DNA from: Candidatus Latescibacterota bacterium
GTDB lineage: Bacteria; Latescibacterota; UBA2968
DNA length: 42,458 nucleotides
Direction: 5' to 3'
Assembly: GCA_022823725.1 (NCBI GenBank)
Contig: JAJEHL010000012.1
Span: 1-42,458, forward strand
Positions 7,898 through 15,860 of this stretch are shown piece by piece. The position numbers and the translations under genes are program-made. The notes below the pieces were generated by a model. It was not told the origin of the DNA. It worked only from the letters and a program-made list of their open reading frames with translations, and did not search any database. The stretch's first letter is position 1. Each line of letters begins with the position of its first letter.

Positions 7898-8164
7898 ATG
7901 GCAACTGATCCCATGTTGGCAGAAATTTTGAATACAACGCGTTCGATGTCAGTTGAGGAGAAGATTCAATTGATTCGGGGTATGACCGATCAAGTGGAGC
8001 ATGATCTTAAAGGTATAAAGAAGGCTCAAAAGAGATCTCTACGAGGTATCTGGAAAGGACTGAATATCACGGATAGAGAAATACGCGAAAGCCGTAAGGA
8101 AATGTGGGGCAATTTTCCTAAAGATGAAAAAATTCAGCAATCGCAAGTAGCAACAATCTGGTAA
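7898..8164 (+). CDS. Orphan antitoxin-like protein
   Basis: An 88-residue protein with MSVEEKIQLIRGMTDQVEHD followed by RSLRGIWKGL and a C-terminal SRKEMWGNFPKDEK. The SLxGxW plus REMWxNFPxxD pattern is typical of small antitoxins that pair with PIN-domain toxins. GGAGG at 7887-7891 fixes the start; an upstream in-frame extension to 7760 only translates the terminator. No PIN gene follows: the next gene is a haem protein 30 bases on. It may be the survivor of a broken toxin-antitoxin pair. Confidence 0.6.
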   Translation: MATDPMLAEILNTTRSMSVEEKIQLIRGMTDQVEHDLKGIKKAQKRSLRGIWKGLNITDREIRESRKEMWGNFPKDEKIQQSQVATIW

Positions 8165-8193
8165 GTATCCTTTTGAAAATCAGGAGTCTGTAC

Positions 8194-8904
8194 ATGCATC
8201 ATCCCACTGAAGCAAAAGAAAAACTCGATATTCTCGAACACGGCGCGCCTGTTGATGGGAAACCGCAGACGAGCGATCGGCGGCTTTACATGCAGTTGCA
8301 GGTTTTTACGGGTGTCGGGGATGTCGGTGTCGTAGCTGAGGCTCTCGATGAAAGCGGTCTCGATGCCGTGCTCTATCTCGATGTGCAGGATCCCTATGGT
8401 ATTGGCATTGTTTTTTTAGCCGAATCGCCGGATTTATTTGTGACTGATATTCGCGCGTTGCTCAATAGCGATCCATTTCTTGCCTTTACACGTCGCCCTG
8501 AACTTACGATGCTCGGTCGCACGTATGCCACGGGTTACGAACCGGATCTCGAATACGCTCTTATTGATCGACCACGCGATAATGTGTTCAATCCCGAATG
8601 GCCCTGGGCGATTTGGTACCCGTTGCGGCGCAATGGGGCTTTTGCTCGTCTCGATCACAGGGAACAGCGCAAAATTTTGATGGAGCACGCTTCTATTGGA
8701 CGCGCTTATGGACGCGAAGATTACGCGCACGATGTTCGCCTGGCCAGCTATGGCCTCGATGTCGATGATAACGATTTTGTCATTGGTTTGATCGGCGCGG
8801 AACTCTATCCGCTCTCTCGCGTTGTGCAGGATATGAGAAAAACCCAGCAAACCGCACTTTATGTCGAGTCGCTGGGTCCTTTTTTTGTGGGAAAGAAAGT
8901 GTGA
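8194..8904 (+). CDS. Chlorite-dismutase-family haem protein
   Basis: A 236-residue protein of the chlorite dismutase/coproheme decarboxylase family. The C-terminal half is diagnostic: WPWAIWYPLRR, then EQRKILMEHASIGRAYG with H165 as the probable proximal haem ligand, DDNDFVIGLIG and ESLGPFFVG at the end. The family includes HemQ (ChdC), which makes haem b from coprohaem, and true chlorite-degrading enzymes. No other haem gene is nearby, so the exact reaction is open. The start at 8194 follows CAGGAG (8181-8186); an in-frame TTG at 8173 is less likely. Confidence 0.8.
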   Translation: MHHPTEAKEKLDILEHGAPVDGKPQTSDRRLYMQLQVFTGVGDVGVVAEALDESGLDAVLYLDVQDPYGIGIVFLAESPDLFVTDIRALLNSDPFLAFTRRPELTMLGRTYATGYEPDLEYALIDRPRDNVFNPEWPWAIWYPLRRNGAFARLDHREQRKILMEHASIGRAYGREDYAHDVRLASYGLDVDDNDFVIGLIGAELYPLSRVVQDMRKTQQTALYVESLGPFFVGKKV

Positions 8905-8989
8905 ATAGAGGTGGGAACAGAGGGCCAAGGGCTGGTGGCTGGTGAAAAGTGCGTATTTTTGAGGCAATGTGGTGTAAGGAGCAAGGTGT

Positions 8990-9328
8990 ATGAATTGGCT
9001 AAAAATCTATCCTTCAACGGTTGATATAATTCAACTGGGTTTCAATCTTGTCATCCGTACTGTTTTTCTTACACTCGTTTTGACCAGTTTTCTACTTATT
9101 GGTCTGGGCTTCAATTGGCTGATAAACTTCTCATTAGAGATATTGGAAGCCCCTGAAAGTGTTGAGAGGGTCTTGTCACAAATAGCTCTTGTATATATCT
9201 TTGTAGTAGGGATTGCGGCTACTTTAACCAGTACCCTGGTTGTGATTCATCTGACAACCGCCGACCTGCGTAATTTTTCTGCCCAGGCGTCAAGCGATGA
9301 GAATGGAGGCAATGATGGAAAAAATTAA
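8990..9328 (+). CDS. Small membrane protein
   Basis: A 112-residue protein with two clear membrane segments (about 20-45 and 63-88) and a polar tail. AAGGTGT lies just before the ATG. It overlaps the start of the next membrane-protein gene by 14 bases, so the two are translated together. No family is recognised. Confidence 0.65.
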   Translation: MNWLKIYPSTVDIIQLGFNLVIRTVFLTLVLTSFLLIGLGFNWLINFSLEILEAPESVERVLSQIALVYIFVVGIAATLTSTLVVIHLTTADLRNFSAQASSDENGGNDGKN

Positions 9329-9893
9329 ACTCCTTCTAATTAGAGACTTCAAAATGGCGATACTACACGCTACCATTTGGATACTTTTGTTCTGGGTTTC
9401 GAGACATCCGCTGGATGAGTGGGCTATGACTGCTGTTGTCCTGTACATATCTCTGTGGTTGGCAATAGAGATTGTTCTAAGACTGATATGGCTTACGGCA
9501 AGGCTTCTGTCCAATTATGTAATCCGCACCGCGCAGAGAATCGGGGTAGAACTTCCAGAGAGTCAGCCTGATAGCTTTTCCAACAAACGATTCCCTATCG
9601 CTGTGTTCCTGGTATTGTTTTCTATAATCATTGGTTTTTCATTGAGCATTGGCATACCCGTTACCGGGCTATTTGGACTCACACCGCTTTCGCCTTACTT
9701 TAGTTGGGTGGCATGGGGACTTCTCAGTGTCGGAGGGATAGGCTTGCTGCTGATTTTTGGTGTCATAGCAATCAGACTTGCTATAGTTAATGCTCTGCAT
9801 AGGAGCTTGGACACGAGAATCACCCACTCTCACACAATGACTCAGGATGTAGCCGCCGCCGCCGGGTTCTTTGGAGGGTCCATATCGGCTTAG
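9315..9893 (+). CDS. Polytopic membrane protein
   Basis: A 192-residue protein with four likely membrane segments (about 15-31, 37-60, 95-122 and 132-158) and a soluble C-terminal tail. GGAGG at 9305-9309 favours the ATG at 9315 over 9297 or 9312. It overlaps the preceding small membrane protein gene and presumably acts with it. No known domain is recognised. The stop lies 25 bases from the end of the convergent dehydrogenase gene. Confidence 0.65.
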   Translation: MEKIKLLLIRDFKMAILHATIWILLFWVSRHPLDEWAMTAVVLYISLWLAIEIVLRLIWLTARLLSNYVIRTAQRIGVELPESQPDSFSNKRFPIAVFLVLFSIIIGFSLSIGIPVTGLFGLTPLSPYFSWVAWGLLSVGGIGLLLIFGVIAIRLAIVNALHRSLDTRITHSHTMTQDVAAAAGFFGGSISA

Positions 9894-9917
9894 ATTCGCT
9901 TCCTCCAGTTTCCATCT

Positions 9918-10664
9918 TCACAATTTTTCCAGAATAACTTTACGCATCGCATACTCCATCAGGGGCGGGCACCATTTGCCCAGGAGGGCGAACATTCTGT
10001 TGGTAGCACCTGGTACGATCAGGTGCTTTTTCTTTTGTACGCCTCGAAAGATGTGGTGCGCCAATTTTTCGGGTGGCATGCGTTTTTCTTCGCGCGTGTT
10101 TTGCGGGCTGTGACGCCGTGCGTGGGCTGTGCGCGTTGGGCCGGGGAAAACGGTCATGACGTGAATATTCTGCGGTGCAAGGGCGATGGATAAACTGCGT
10201 GCATAGGAGGCTAATCCGCTTTTGGTCGCAGCATAAGTTGCAGCACCCGGATAGCTCGTGTAGTGGGAAAGGGAGGAAATGAAGACGATGGACGCGCCTT
10301 TTGCTATCCGATCGGCTTTGAGTAATGCCGCTGTGAGTAGCATCGGTGCGTAGAAGTTCACGGCGATTACGTGTTCATGATTTTCTATGCTTATGTCGGG
10401 AAATCGTCCCACGGCGTTGATGCCTGCGTTGTGTATCAATATATCAATCGGTTTTCCCTGGATTAGTTTGGGGAGAACTCGCGCGATGTCTGCTTCAGAA
10501 CGCAGGTCTGCGATGACAAATCGCGCATCCAATTCCCGCTCGACTCTCGCCGCGCCCGCGGTATCCATATCCACGCCCGTGATGGCATATCCCGCCTGTG
10601 CAAAGCGATGGGCAAGTGCTTTGCCGATTCCATGCGCTGCGCCTGTAATGACCGCGTGTTTCAC
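9918..10664 (-). CDS. Short-chain dehydrogenase/reductase
   Basis: A 248-residue NAD(P)-dependent oxidoreductase of the SDR family. Nucleotide-binding motif TGAAHGIGKA near the N terminus, HNAG at about residue 80, catalytic Ser in VFISSLSHY and the YAATK signature, followed by PGPTRT. Preceded by a GTG start at 10664 that overlaps the stop of the upstream SDR in a GTGA motif, so the two are translationally coupled. A much longer open frame reaching 11240 exists but its first 190 codons are the antisense-frame shadow of the upstream gene. Substrate unknown. Confidence 0.85.
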   Translation of the reverse strand: MKHAVITGAAHGIGKALAHRFAQAGYAITGVDMDTAGAARVERELDARFVIADLRSEADIARVLPKLIQGKPIDILIHNAGINAVGRFPDISIENHEHVIAVNFYAPMLLTAALLKADRIAKGASIVFISSLSHYTSYPGAATYAATKSGLASYARSLSIALAPQNIHVMTVFPGPTRTAHARRHSPQNTREEKRMPPEKLAHHIFRGVQKKKHLIVPGATNRMFALLGKWCPPLMEYAMRKVILEKL

Positions 10665-11392
10665 GTTGTACGTACCATGGCGTTGACTATGCCTTCGCAA
10701 TAGCGTCCCAAAAATCGCGCCCATGTGTTTCCCCATCCAATTGTCGCGACAAGACGCCGTCCATCTATCGCCTGTGTGATTTTTTGGGCGACCTTTTCTG
10801 CAGAGGGAAATTTTTTTGTCTTTTCGTTGTCCATGCCAATTTTTCGATGCAATCCTGTGCGCGTCGCACCCGGGTGAATGATCTGTACATTTATGTCGTT
10901 CTCGATTTTCAAATTGCGTCCCAGGGTGTTGAGGGCTTCTTTGCTCGCTGCGTACACGGCGTAATCGGGGCAGGGAAAGGCATGTGTGATTGAGCCGATT
11001 AGTACGAGTTTTCCATTGGCTTTTTTCAGGTATGGTATCAGGGCGTGTGTCAAGCGCAAAGGGGCCATGAGGTTGACTGCTGTGATCTCTCGAATGCTTT
11101 CCACGCTTTGTTCTGCGATAGGTCCAAAATATCCGGTGCCAGCATTTTGAATTGCCAGATCTATGGCGTCGATTTTTTGCGCGTTTAGAAATGCGCATAC
11201 CCGATCTGCACATTTGTCTTGCGATAGGTCTGCACGACAATATGTGTTTTTGGTGTACAACGGATTATTGAGTGTGTCCAGTGTGCGTCTGCCCACCAGT
11301 ATCAACCGGTCTCCGCGCGTCCAATAGATTTTTGCAAGTGCCCGGCCAATCCCATCTGTTGCGCCGGTGATTAATATTGTTTTCTTTTGCAT
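10661..11392 (-). CDS. Short-chain dehydrogenase/reductase
   Basis: A 243-residue SDR enzyme: TGATDGIGRA cofactor motif, QNAG, catalytic Ser in LIGSITH and the YAASK signature, then HPGATRTGL. It is the first gene of a two-SDR operon; its stop (TGA) overlaps the GTG of the following gene. It is transcribed away from the AICAR transformylase gene across a 70-base gap that must hold both promoters. Related in overall form to its neighbour but clearly diverged, so this is not a recent duplication. Substrate unknown. Confidence 0.85.
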   Translation of the reverse strand: MQKKTILITGATDGIGRALAKIYWTRGDRLILVGRRTLDTLNNPLYTKNTYCRADLSQDKCADRVCAFLNAQKIDAIDLAIQNAGTGYFGPIAEQSVESIREITAVNLMAPLRLTHALIPYLKKANGKLVLIGSITHAFPCPDYAVYAASKEALNTLGRNLKIENDINVQIIHPGATRTGLHRKIGMDNEKTKKFPSAEKVAQKITQAIDGRRLVATIGWGNTWARFLGRYCEGIVNAMVRTT

Positions 11393-11462
11393 TTGCGCTT
11401 GACGCCTTTCTTTCTGTCATGTAATATGCTTCTAACTTAACACATTTCAAAAGGATTGTCTT

Positions 11463-12638
11463 ATGTCTCAAGATGGACTGTCTCTGCGCTATGGTTGCAA
11501 CCCGCATCAATCTGATGCGCGTGCATATTCTCCCAGCGGCAAATTGCCTTTTGCGGTGCTCAATGGCGCGCCGGGTTATATCAACTTGCTCGACGCGCTC
11601 AATTCATGGCAACTCGTGCGCGAACTCAAAGAGGCGCTCAATTTGCCTGCGGCTGCGTCTTTTAAACACTTAAGCCCTGCCGGTGCGGCTGTCGCCGTTC
11701 CCATTTCCGACGCGCTGCAAAGGGCGTATTTTGTCGATGATCTCGATCTTTCGCCTATGGCTACGGCTTATGCCCGCGCTCGGGGTGCGGATAGGCTTTC
11801 TTCTTTTGGCGATTGGGTGGCTTTGAGCGATGAGGTGGATCAACCGACTGCGCGTTTGCTCAGCCGCGAAGTGTCCGATGGCATTATTGCTCCGGGGTAT
11901 CAACCAGAGGCGTTCGATATTCTAAAAAAGAAAAAGGGCGGTAGTTATCCCATTCTCCAGATGGATGAATCTTATGCACCTGCTGGTCCGGAGACTCGCG
12001 ATGTTTTCGGTGTTGTTCTGGAACAGACGCGCAATACCAAAGCTATTAATACAGACATTTTAACGAATATTGTGACAAAGAATAAAGAGATTTCGTCCGA
12101 AGCACAGCGCGATATGCTCCTGGCGACTATTGTTCTTAAGTACACGCAATCCAATTCGATGTGTTTTGCCTTTGATGGACAGGTTATCGGCAATGGTGCC
12201 GGGCAGCAAAATCGTCTGGCCTGTACGGATATTGCCGCGGGTAAGGCCGAAGCGTGGTATTTGCGCCAGCATCCGGATATTCTCAATTTCAAATTTAGAA
12301 GAGGTCTGAAACGCCCTGAAAAGATCAATGCTATTGAAGCTTATTTGCGCGGCAATATGACCGATGAGGAACATCGGATTTGGGAAAGTTGTTTCGATAC
12401 GGTACCTCTGTTTTTGAGCGAGGACGCGAGACGAGCGTGGATAGGACAGATGGACGATATTGTGCTCAGTTCCGATGCGTTTATCCCTTTTCGAGATAAT
12501 ATTGATCGCGCCGCTCGTACGGGTGTTAAATACGTGGTTGAGACCGGAGGTTCGGTGCGCGACGACGATGTTATCGCAGCCTGCGATGAATACGGTATGC
12601 TTCTGGTTATGACCGGGGTGCGTTTGTTCCACCATTGA
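11463..12638 (+). CDS. Stand-alone AICAR transformylase
   Basis: A 391-residue phosphoribosylaminoimidazolecarboxamide formyltransferase, the penultimate step of purine synthesis, using 10-formyl-tetrahydrofolate. RYGCNPHQ (residues 9-16), catalytic Lys-His pair K68-H69 in SFKHLSPAG, and SNSMCFAFDGQVIGNGAGQQ-like sequence near residue 230 are typical of the AICARFT domain. The usual PurH enzyme of about 520 residues carries an N-terminal IMP cyclohydrolase domain; that domain is absent here and the upstream gene is divergent, so cyclohydrolase must be encoded elsewhere. AAGGAT lies before the start. Confidence 0.88.
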   Translation: MSQDGLSLRYGCNPHQSDARAYSPSGKLPFAVLNGAPGYINLLDALNSWQLVRELKEALNLPAAASFKHLSPAGAAVAVPISDALQRAYFVDDLDLSPMATAYARARGADRLSSFGDWVALSDEVDQPTARLLSREVSDGIIAPGYQPEAFDILKKKKGGSYPILQMDESYAPAGPETRDVFGVVLEQTRNTKAINTDILTNIVTKNKEISSEAQRDMLLATIVLKYTQSNSMCFAFDGQVIGNGAGQQNRLACTDIAAGKAEAWYLRQHPDILNFKFRRGLKRPEKINAIEAYLRGNMTDEEHRIWESCFDTVPLFLSEDARRAWIGQMDDIVLSSDAFIPFRDNIDRAARTGVKYVVETGGSVRDDDVIAACDEYGMLLVMTGVRLFHH

Positions 12639-12653
12639 GACCGCTGATTCTCC

Positions 12654-12677
12654 AACCTTAACGTAACGTCAAAGTTT
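12654..12677. promoter_or_regulatory. Operator 1, upstream of -35
   Basis: AACCTTAACGT, a central A, then ACGTCAAAGTT: an imperfect 23-bp palindrome. It differs by one base from operator 2 at 12720-12743. It ends four bases before the -35 box of the merR promoter. Confidence 0.75.
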
Positions 12678-12681
12678 TTCG

Positions 12682-12710
12682 TTGACATTGATGTTGTGTT
12701 GAGGTATATT
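12682..12710 (+). promoter_or_regulatory. Sigma-70-type promoter of merR-sigma operon
   Basis: TTGACA at 12682-12687, a 17-base spacer and TATATT at 12705-12710: a near-consensus promoter. It lies exactly between the two palindromic operators, and transcription would start at about 12717, at the edge of operator 2. Confidence 0.8.
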
Positions 12711-12719
12711 TTTTCGTCC

Positions 12720-12743
12720 AACTTTAACGTAACGTCAAAGTTT
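12720..12743. promoter_or_regulatory. Operator 2, at the transcription start
   Basis: AACTTTAACGT, a central A, then ACGTCAAAGTT; 20 of 23 positions obey dyad symmetry. It is a direct copy of operator 1, 66 bp downstream. Placement over the likely start site points to repression, probably by the MerR-type protein encoded next. Confidence 0.75.
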
Positions 12744-12777
12744 GTCTGTTCCGCTCATGAAAACGAGGTGATTTGTC

Positions 12778-13284
12778 GTGTCAAAATGCAAAGATGGTTT
12801 GATGCATATTGGGAAATTGGCAAAAGAAGCCGGTACGACTACCCGCACAGTGCGCTATTACGAAGAGATGGGTCTGATATATCCCGAATGTCGAAGTAGC
12901 GGTGGTTTTCGGTGTTATTCCCACGAGCAACTTGCGCGGTTGCGCATGATCTTGAGTCTGAAAGAGATGGAATTTGATCTCGAACATATCAAGATCATTA
13001 TTGACAAGCGAGAGCAAAACAAAACCGCAGGCGAACTCGCGCATGATATTCTCGAAGATCTCAATGAACGCCTTAGTGAAGTTGAAGAACAGATTGAACA
13101 CTACAAGCATATACGCAAAACGCTGACCCAAACCATAGCCAGTATTTGCGCGTGTTTGCCCTGTGATCTCAGAGTTGAAGAGCGTCTCTGTCCAGCGTGT
13201 CAAACGCTCAACCAACCGACGTGTCAGTCCGTACCATTTTTTCACTCCCCATCAACTGCCGAGACACTGGAATTAAAGCTATGA
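12778..13284 (+). CDS. MerR-family regulator
   Basis: A 168-residue transcription factor. The N-terminal winged helix is clear: MHIGKLAKEAGTTTRTVRYY, then EEMGLIYPECRSSGGFRCY, followed by a long dimerisation helix (about 80-125). The C-terminal part has five cysteines in CACLPCDLRVEERLCPAC, which could hold a metal or an Fe-S cluster or sense redox stress. The GTG start follows GAGGTG at 12765-12770; an in-frame ATG at 12802 is possible. The gene sits behind a promoter flanked by two palindromic operators, so it very likely controls itself. Its stop overlaps the start of the sigma factor gene. Confidence 0.85.
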   Translation: MSKCKDGLMHIGKLAKEAGTTTRTVRYYEEMGLIYPECRSSGGFRCYSHEQLARLRMILSLKEMEFDLEHIKIIIDKREQNKTAGELAHDILEDLNERLSEVEEQIEHYKHIRKTLTQTIASICACLPCDLRVEERLCPACQTLNQPTCQSVPFFHSPSTAETLELKL

Positions 13285-14192
13285 AAAAAGAACAAAAAAA
13301 ATCAGCAGAATTCCCGTATAAAAACACTACGGGACAGGCCCGAACGGGAAGCGATTCCCCTTTAGGGGATTCTTCGCAGGCACAGCTCACAGATCTTTAT
13401 TTGCGCGATATTCGCAAATACACCCCTCTTTCCCGCGAAGACGAGGTCAAAGCTATAAATGCCGCGCGCAAGGGCGATCAAAAGGCGCTGAATCATCTCA
13501 TTACAGCCAATTTGCGTTTTGTTGTGCGCGTGGCTGGTGAATACACGGGGCGCGGGTTGCCCCTTTCCGATCTTATTGCCGAGGGCAATATGGGCCTTAT
13601 ACGCGCTACCCAAACCTATGATCCAGAGCGCGGGTACAAATTTATCACTTATGCGGTGTGGTGGATTCGTCAGGCCATGCTCTCTGCTCTCAATCGGCAG
13701 ACGCATCCGATTGCGTTTCCGGTCAATCAAATAGATGATCGCGATGTGCTCAACAAAGTGTCTGCCGCACTTTCACAAGCATACGGTCGCGTTCCCACGG
13801 TTGACGAGTTGGCTTCAGAAACCGACTTTTCAACTCGACGGGTGCGCAAGGCACTTCAAACGAGCCTGGCATCTGTCTCACTCGATAGGCCAGTATATGA
13901 AGATGGTGACCGTCAGTTTGCCGATGTTGTTCCCGACGATGCACCCCAGCCAGATGAGGATGTGCATGCCAACCGGTTGCGCGATCTTTTGCACAAGGGG
14001 CTGGCCGATTTGCCCGAACGCGAAGCCGAGATTATCAATCGCTATTTTGGCCTGGATGTTGACAACGCAGAATCGCTGGAGCAAGTGGGCAAGCGTTTTC
14101 ACATTAGCCGCGAGCGCGTGCGCCAGCTCAAAGACCGCGCGCTTGGGCGATTGCGCGAGCATATGGACATAGAAGAAGAAATTGTATTATAG
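13281..14192 (+). CDS. Sigma-70-family RNA polymerase sigma factor
   Basis: A 303-residue sigma factor of the primary/group 2 type. Region 1.2 begins at TDLYLRDIRKYTPL (about 37-50); region 2 has NLRFVVRVAGEYTGRGLPL and YKFITYAVWWIRQAM (about 77-133); region 3 has RVPTVDELASETDF; region 4 ends in LEQVGKRFHISRERVRQLK. It lacks the long region 1.1 of a housekeeping RpoD and is short, so it is more likely an alternative (stress) factor. The ATG overlaps the merR stop by four bases (ATGA), placing both under one operator-controlled promoter. The first 35 residues are low complexity and may be flexible. Confidence 0.85.
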   Translation: MKKEQKKSAEFPYKNTTGQARTGSDSPLGDSSQAQLTDLYLRDIRKYTPLSREDEVKAINAARKGDQKALNHLITANLRFVVRVAGEYTGRGLPLSDLIAEGNMGLIRATQTYDPERGYKFITYAVWWIRQAMLSALNRQTHPIAFPVNQIDDRDVLNKVSAALSQAYGRVPTVDELASETDFSTRRVRKALQTSLASVSLDRPVYEDGDRQFADVVPDDAPQPDEDVHANRLRDLLHKGLADLPEREAEIINRYFGLDVDNAESLEQVGKRFHISRERVRQLKDRALGRLREHMDIEEEIVL

Positions 14193-14203
14193 AGGAGAGA
14201 TGG

Positions 14204-15034
14204 ATGATTATCGATACGCATATTCATATTTACGATCCCACTCGTCCAGAGGGGGTGCCCTTTCCCGATCCCGATGACGAGATTTATCGCCGGGTTATGC
14301 CCGAAGACTACAGAGCACTGGTTGCGTCTGAAGGTGTTACGGGAGCTATTATTGTCGAGGCGAGTACATGGGTTGAAGATAACCAATGGGTGCTCGATGT
14401 GATTGAGGATGATCCGTTTATCGTGGGGCTGGTCGGCAATCTCGATCCGCGTGCTGAGGATTTTGGCGATCATCTCAATCGCCTGTCTCCCAATCCGCTC
14501 TTTTTGGGTATTCGCCCGCGCACCCATCCCTGGGAGCGCGAAGATTTGGGCAAGATGGCAGGTGCTTTTGAAAAGCTCGTCGAGCACGATCTCGAACTCG
14601 ATTCGGGGATCAACGATGCGGTTGTGGAGATCGCGCGTCGATTGCCCGATCTCCGCATTGTGATCAATCACTGCGGCAATGTTCCGGCAGATGGCAAGCC
14701 CATTGCGCCCGAGCATTTGGAGCTTATGCAAAAAGCCGCGGAACAGCCGAATATTTTTTGCAAGGTGTCGGGCCTGATGGATTTGCGCTGTCAGGTTGTT
14801 CCAGCGCCCACAGATCCCGATTTTTATGTCTATTTGCTCGATGCGCTCTGGCAGCTTTTTGGTGAAGATCGCGTGATTTACGGGAGTGATTGGCCGGTTC
14901 TCGAACGCAGCAAGCGCACCCCGGCTGAGGCGCAACGCCTTGTGTATGATTATTTTTCTCAAAAGGGTGATGCGGTGTTGGAGAAGTATTTTTGGAAGAA
15001 TGCAAAGGTCGCGTATAAATGGCCGGATAGATAA
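14204..15034 (+). CDS. Amidohydrolase (TIM-barrel)
   Basis: A 276-residue metal-dependent hydrolase of the amidohydrolase-2 family. DTHIHIYDP at the N terminus gives the HxH metal ligands, VINHCGN and IYGSDWPVLE the later His and catalytic Asp. Members act on lactones, decarboxylate aromatic acids or hydrolyse sugar lactones; the substrate here is unknown. GAGGAGA precedes the ATG and the gene begins 11 bases after the sigma factor gene, so it may be in the same operon. A dioxygenase gene follows after 13 bases. Confidence 0.8.
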   Translation: MIIDTHIHIYDPTRPEGVPFPDPDDEIYRRVMPEDYRALVASEGVTGAIIVEASTWVEDNQWVLDVIEDDPFIVGLVGNLDPRAEDFGDHLNRLSPNPLFLGIRPRTHPWEREDLGKMAGAFEKLVEHDLELDSGINDAVVEIARRLPDLRIVINHCGNVPADGKPIAPEHLELMQKAAEQPNIFCKVSGLMDLRCQVVPAPTDPDFYVYLLDALWQLFGEDRVIYGSDWPVLERSKRTPAEAQRLVYDYFSQKGDAVLEKYFWKNAKVAYKWPDR

Positions 15035-15047
15035 GGTGGTACGAACT

Positions 15048-15851
15048 ATGCAAGTCATACCTTCTGGCGGCGCACTGGGCGCGGAAATTCAGGGGCTTGA
15101 TCTTTCGCAGGCACTTGATGATGACACTGTCCAGGCTATTCGTCAGGCGTTGCTCGATTACTGTGTTGTGTATTTTCGCGATCAGGATTTGAGCGAGGAA
15201 GATCAGATTCGCTTTACCAATTATTTTGGTCGCGCGGTAGAACACGTTCGCAAACAACTCGACCGCGAACACAAAGAGATTTTTATTGTTTCCAATATTG
15301 AAGAGAACGGTCAGCCCATCGGTGCTTTGGGCGACGGGGAGGTTAGCTTTCACTCCGATTTGTCGTATCTCAAGCGACCGGGCACGATTTCCGTTCTCTA
15401 TGCGCTTGAGATTCCCAGTACAGGGGGCAATACCCAGTGGTGCAATTGTTATGCCGCGTATGAAGCGTTAGATAATGGTATAAAAAAACAGCTCACGGGA
15501 TTGCGAGCCGTACACCGTCATTATGTTGAGGAGCAAAATCCGCCCGAGCGCGTTGACCATCCGGTCGTGCGCACCCATCCGGAGACCGGGCGCAAGTCGC
15601 TCTATGCCGGTCCCCATCTGACCAAATATATTCTCGATATGCCCGCCGATGAAAGCGAGGCGCTTCTCAAGACACTTTTTGAGCACGCCGCCCATCCCGA
15701 GTTTTTGTGGACTCATATATGGCAGGTCGGCGATCTTGTGATGTGGGATAACCGCCCCACGATGCATCGCCGCGAGCCTTTTCCGCCATCGGAACGCCGC
15801 ATGATGAAACGCACGCAGGTTTTTAATGCGGATGATATTCCGTTTGAATGA
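15048..15851 (+). CDS. TauD/TfdA-family dioxygenase
   Basis: A 267-residue Fe(II)/2-oxoglutarate-dependent oxygenase. VSFHSDLSY carries the HxD iron ligands, and VMWDNRPTMHRREPF the distal His, with a downstream Arg cluster for 2-oxoglutarate. The start at 15048 follows AAGGTGG; an open frame to 14886 overlaps the amidohydrolase and is not needed. The family hydroxylates taurine, 2,4-D or other small acids; the substrate is not evident. Co-directional with the amidohydrolase and probably part of the same catabolic step. Confidence 0.85.
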   Translation: MQVIPSGGALGAEIQGLDLSQALDDDTVQAIRQALLDYCVVYFRDQDLSEEDQIRFTNYFGRAVEHVRKQLDREHKEIFIVSNIEENGQPIGALGDGEVSFHSDLSYLKRPGTISVLYALEIPSTGGNTQWCNCYAAYEALDNGIKKQLTGLRAVHRHYVEEQNPPERVDHPVVRTHPETGRKSLYAGPHLTKYILDMPADESEALLKTLFEHAAHPEFLWTHIWQVGDLVMWDNRPTMHRREPFPPSERRMMKRTQVFNADDIPFE

Positions 15852-15860
15852 CGTGGGACG

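Noticed and set aside
9918-11240. 440-codon minus-strand open frame
   Set aside because: Only the last 248 codons encode the SDR. The upstream part overlaps the other SDR in a different frame, and the GTG at 10664 overlapping its stop is the real start.
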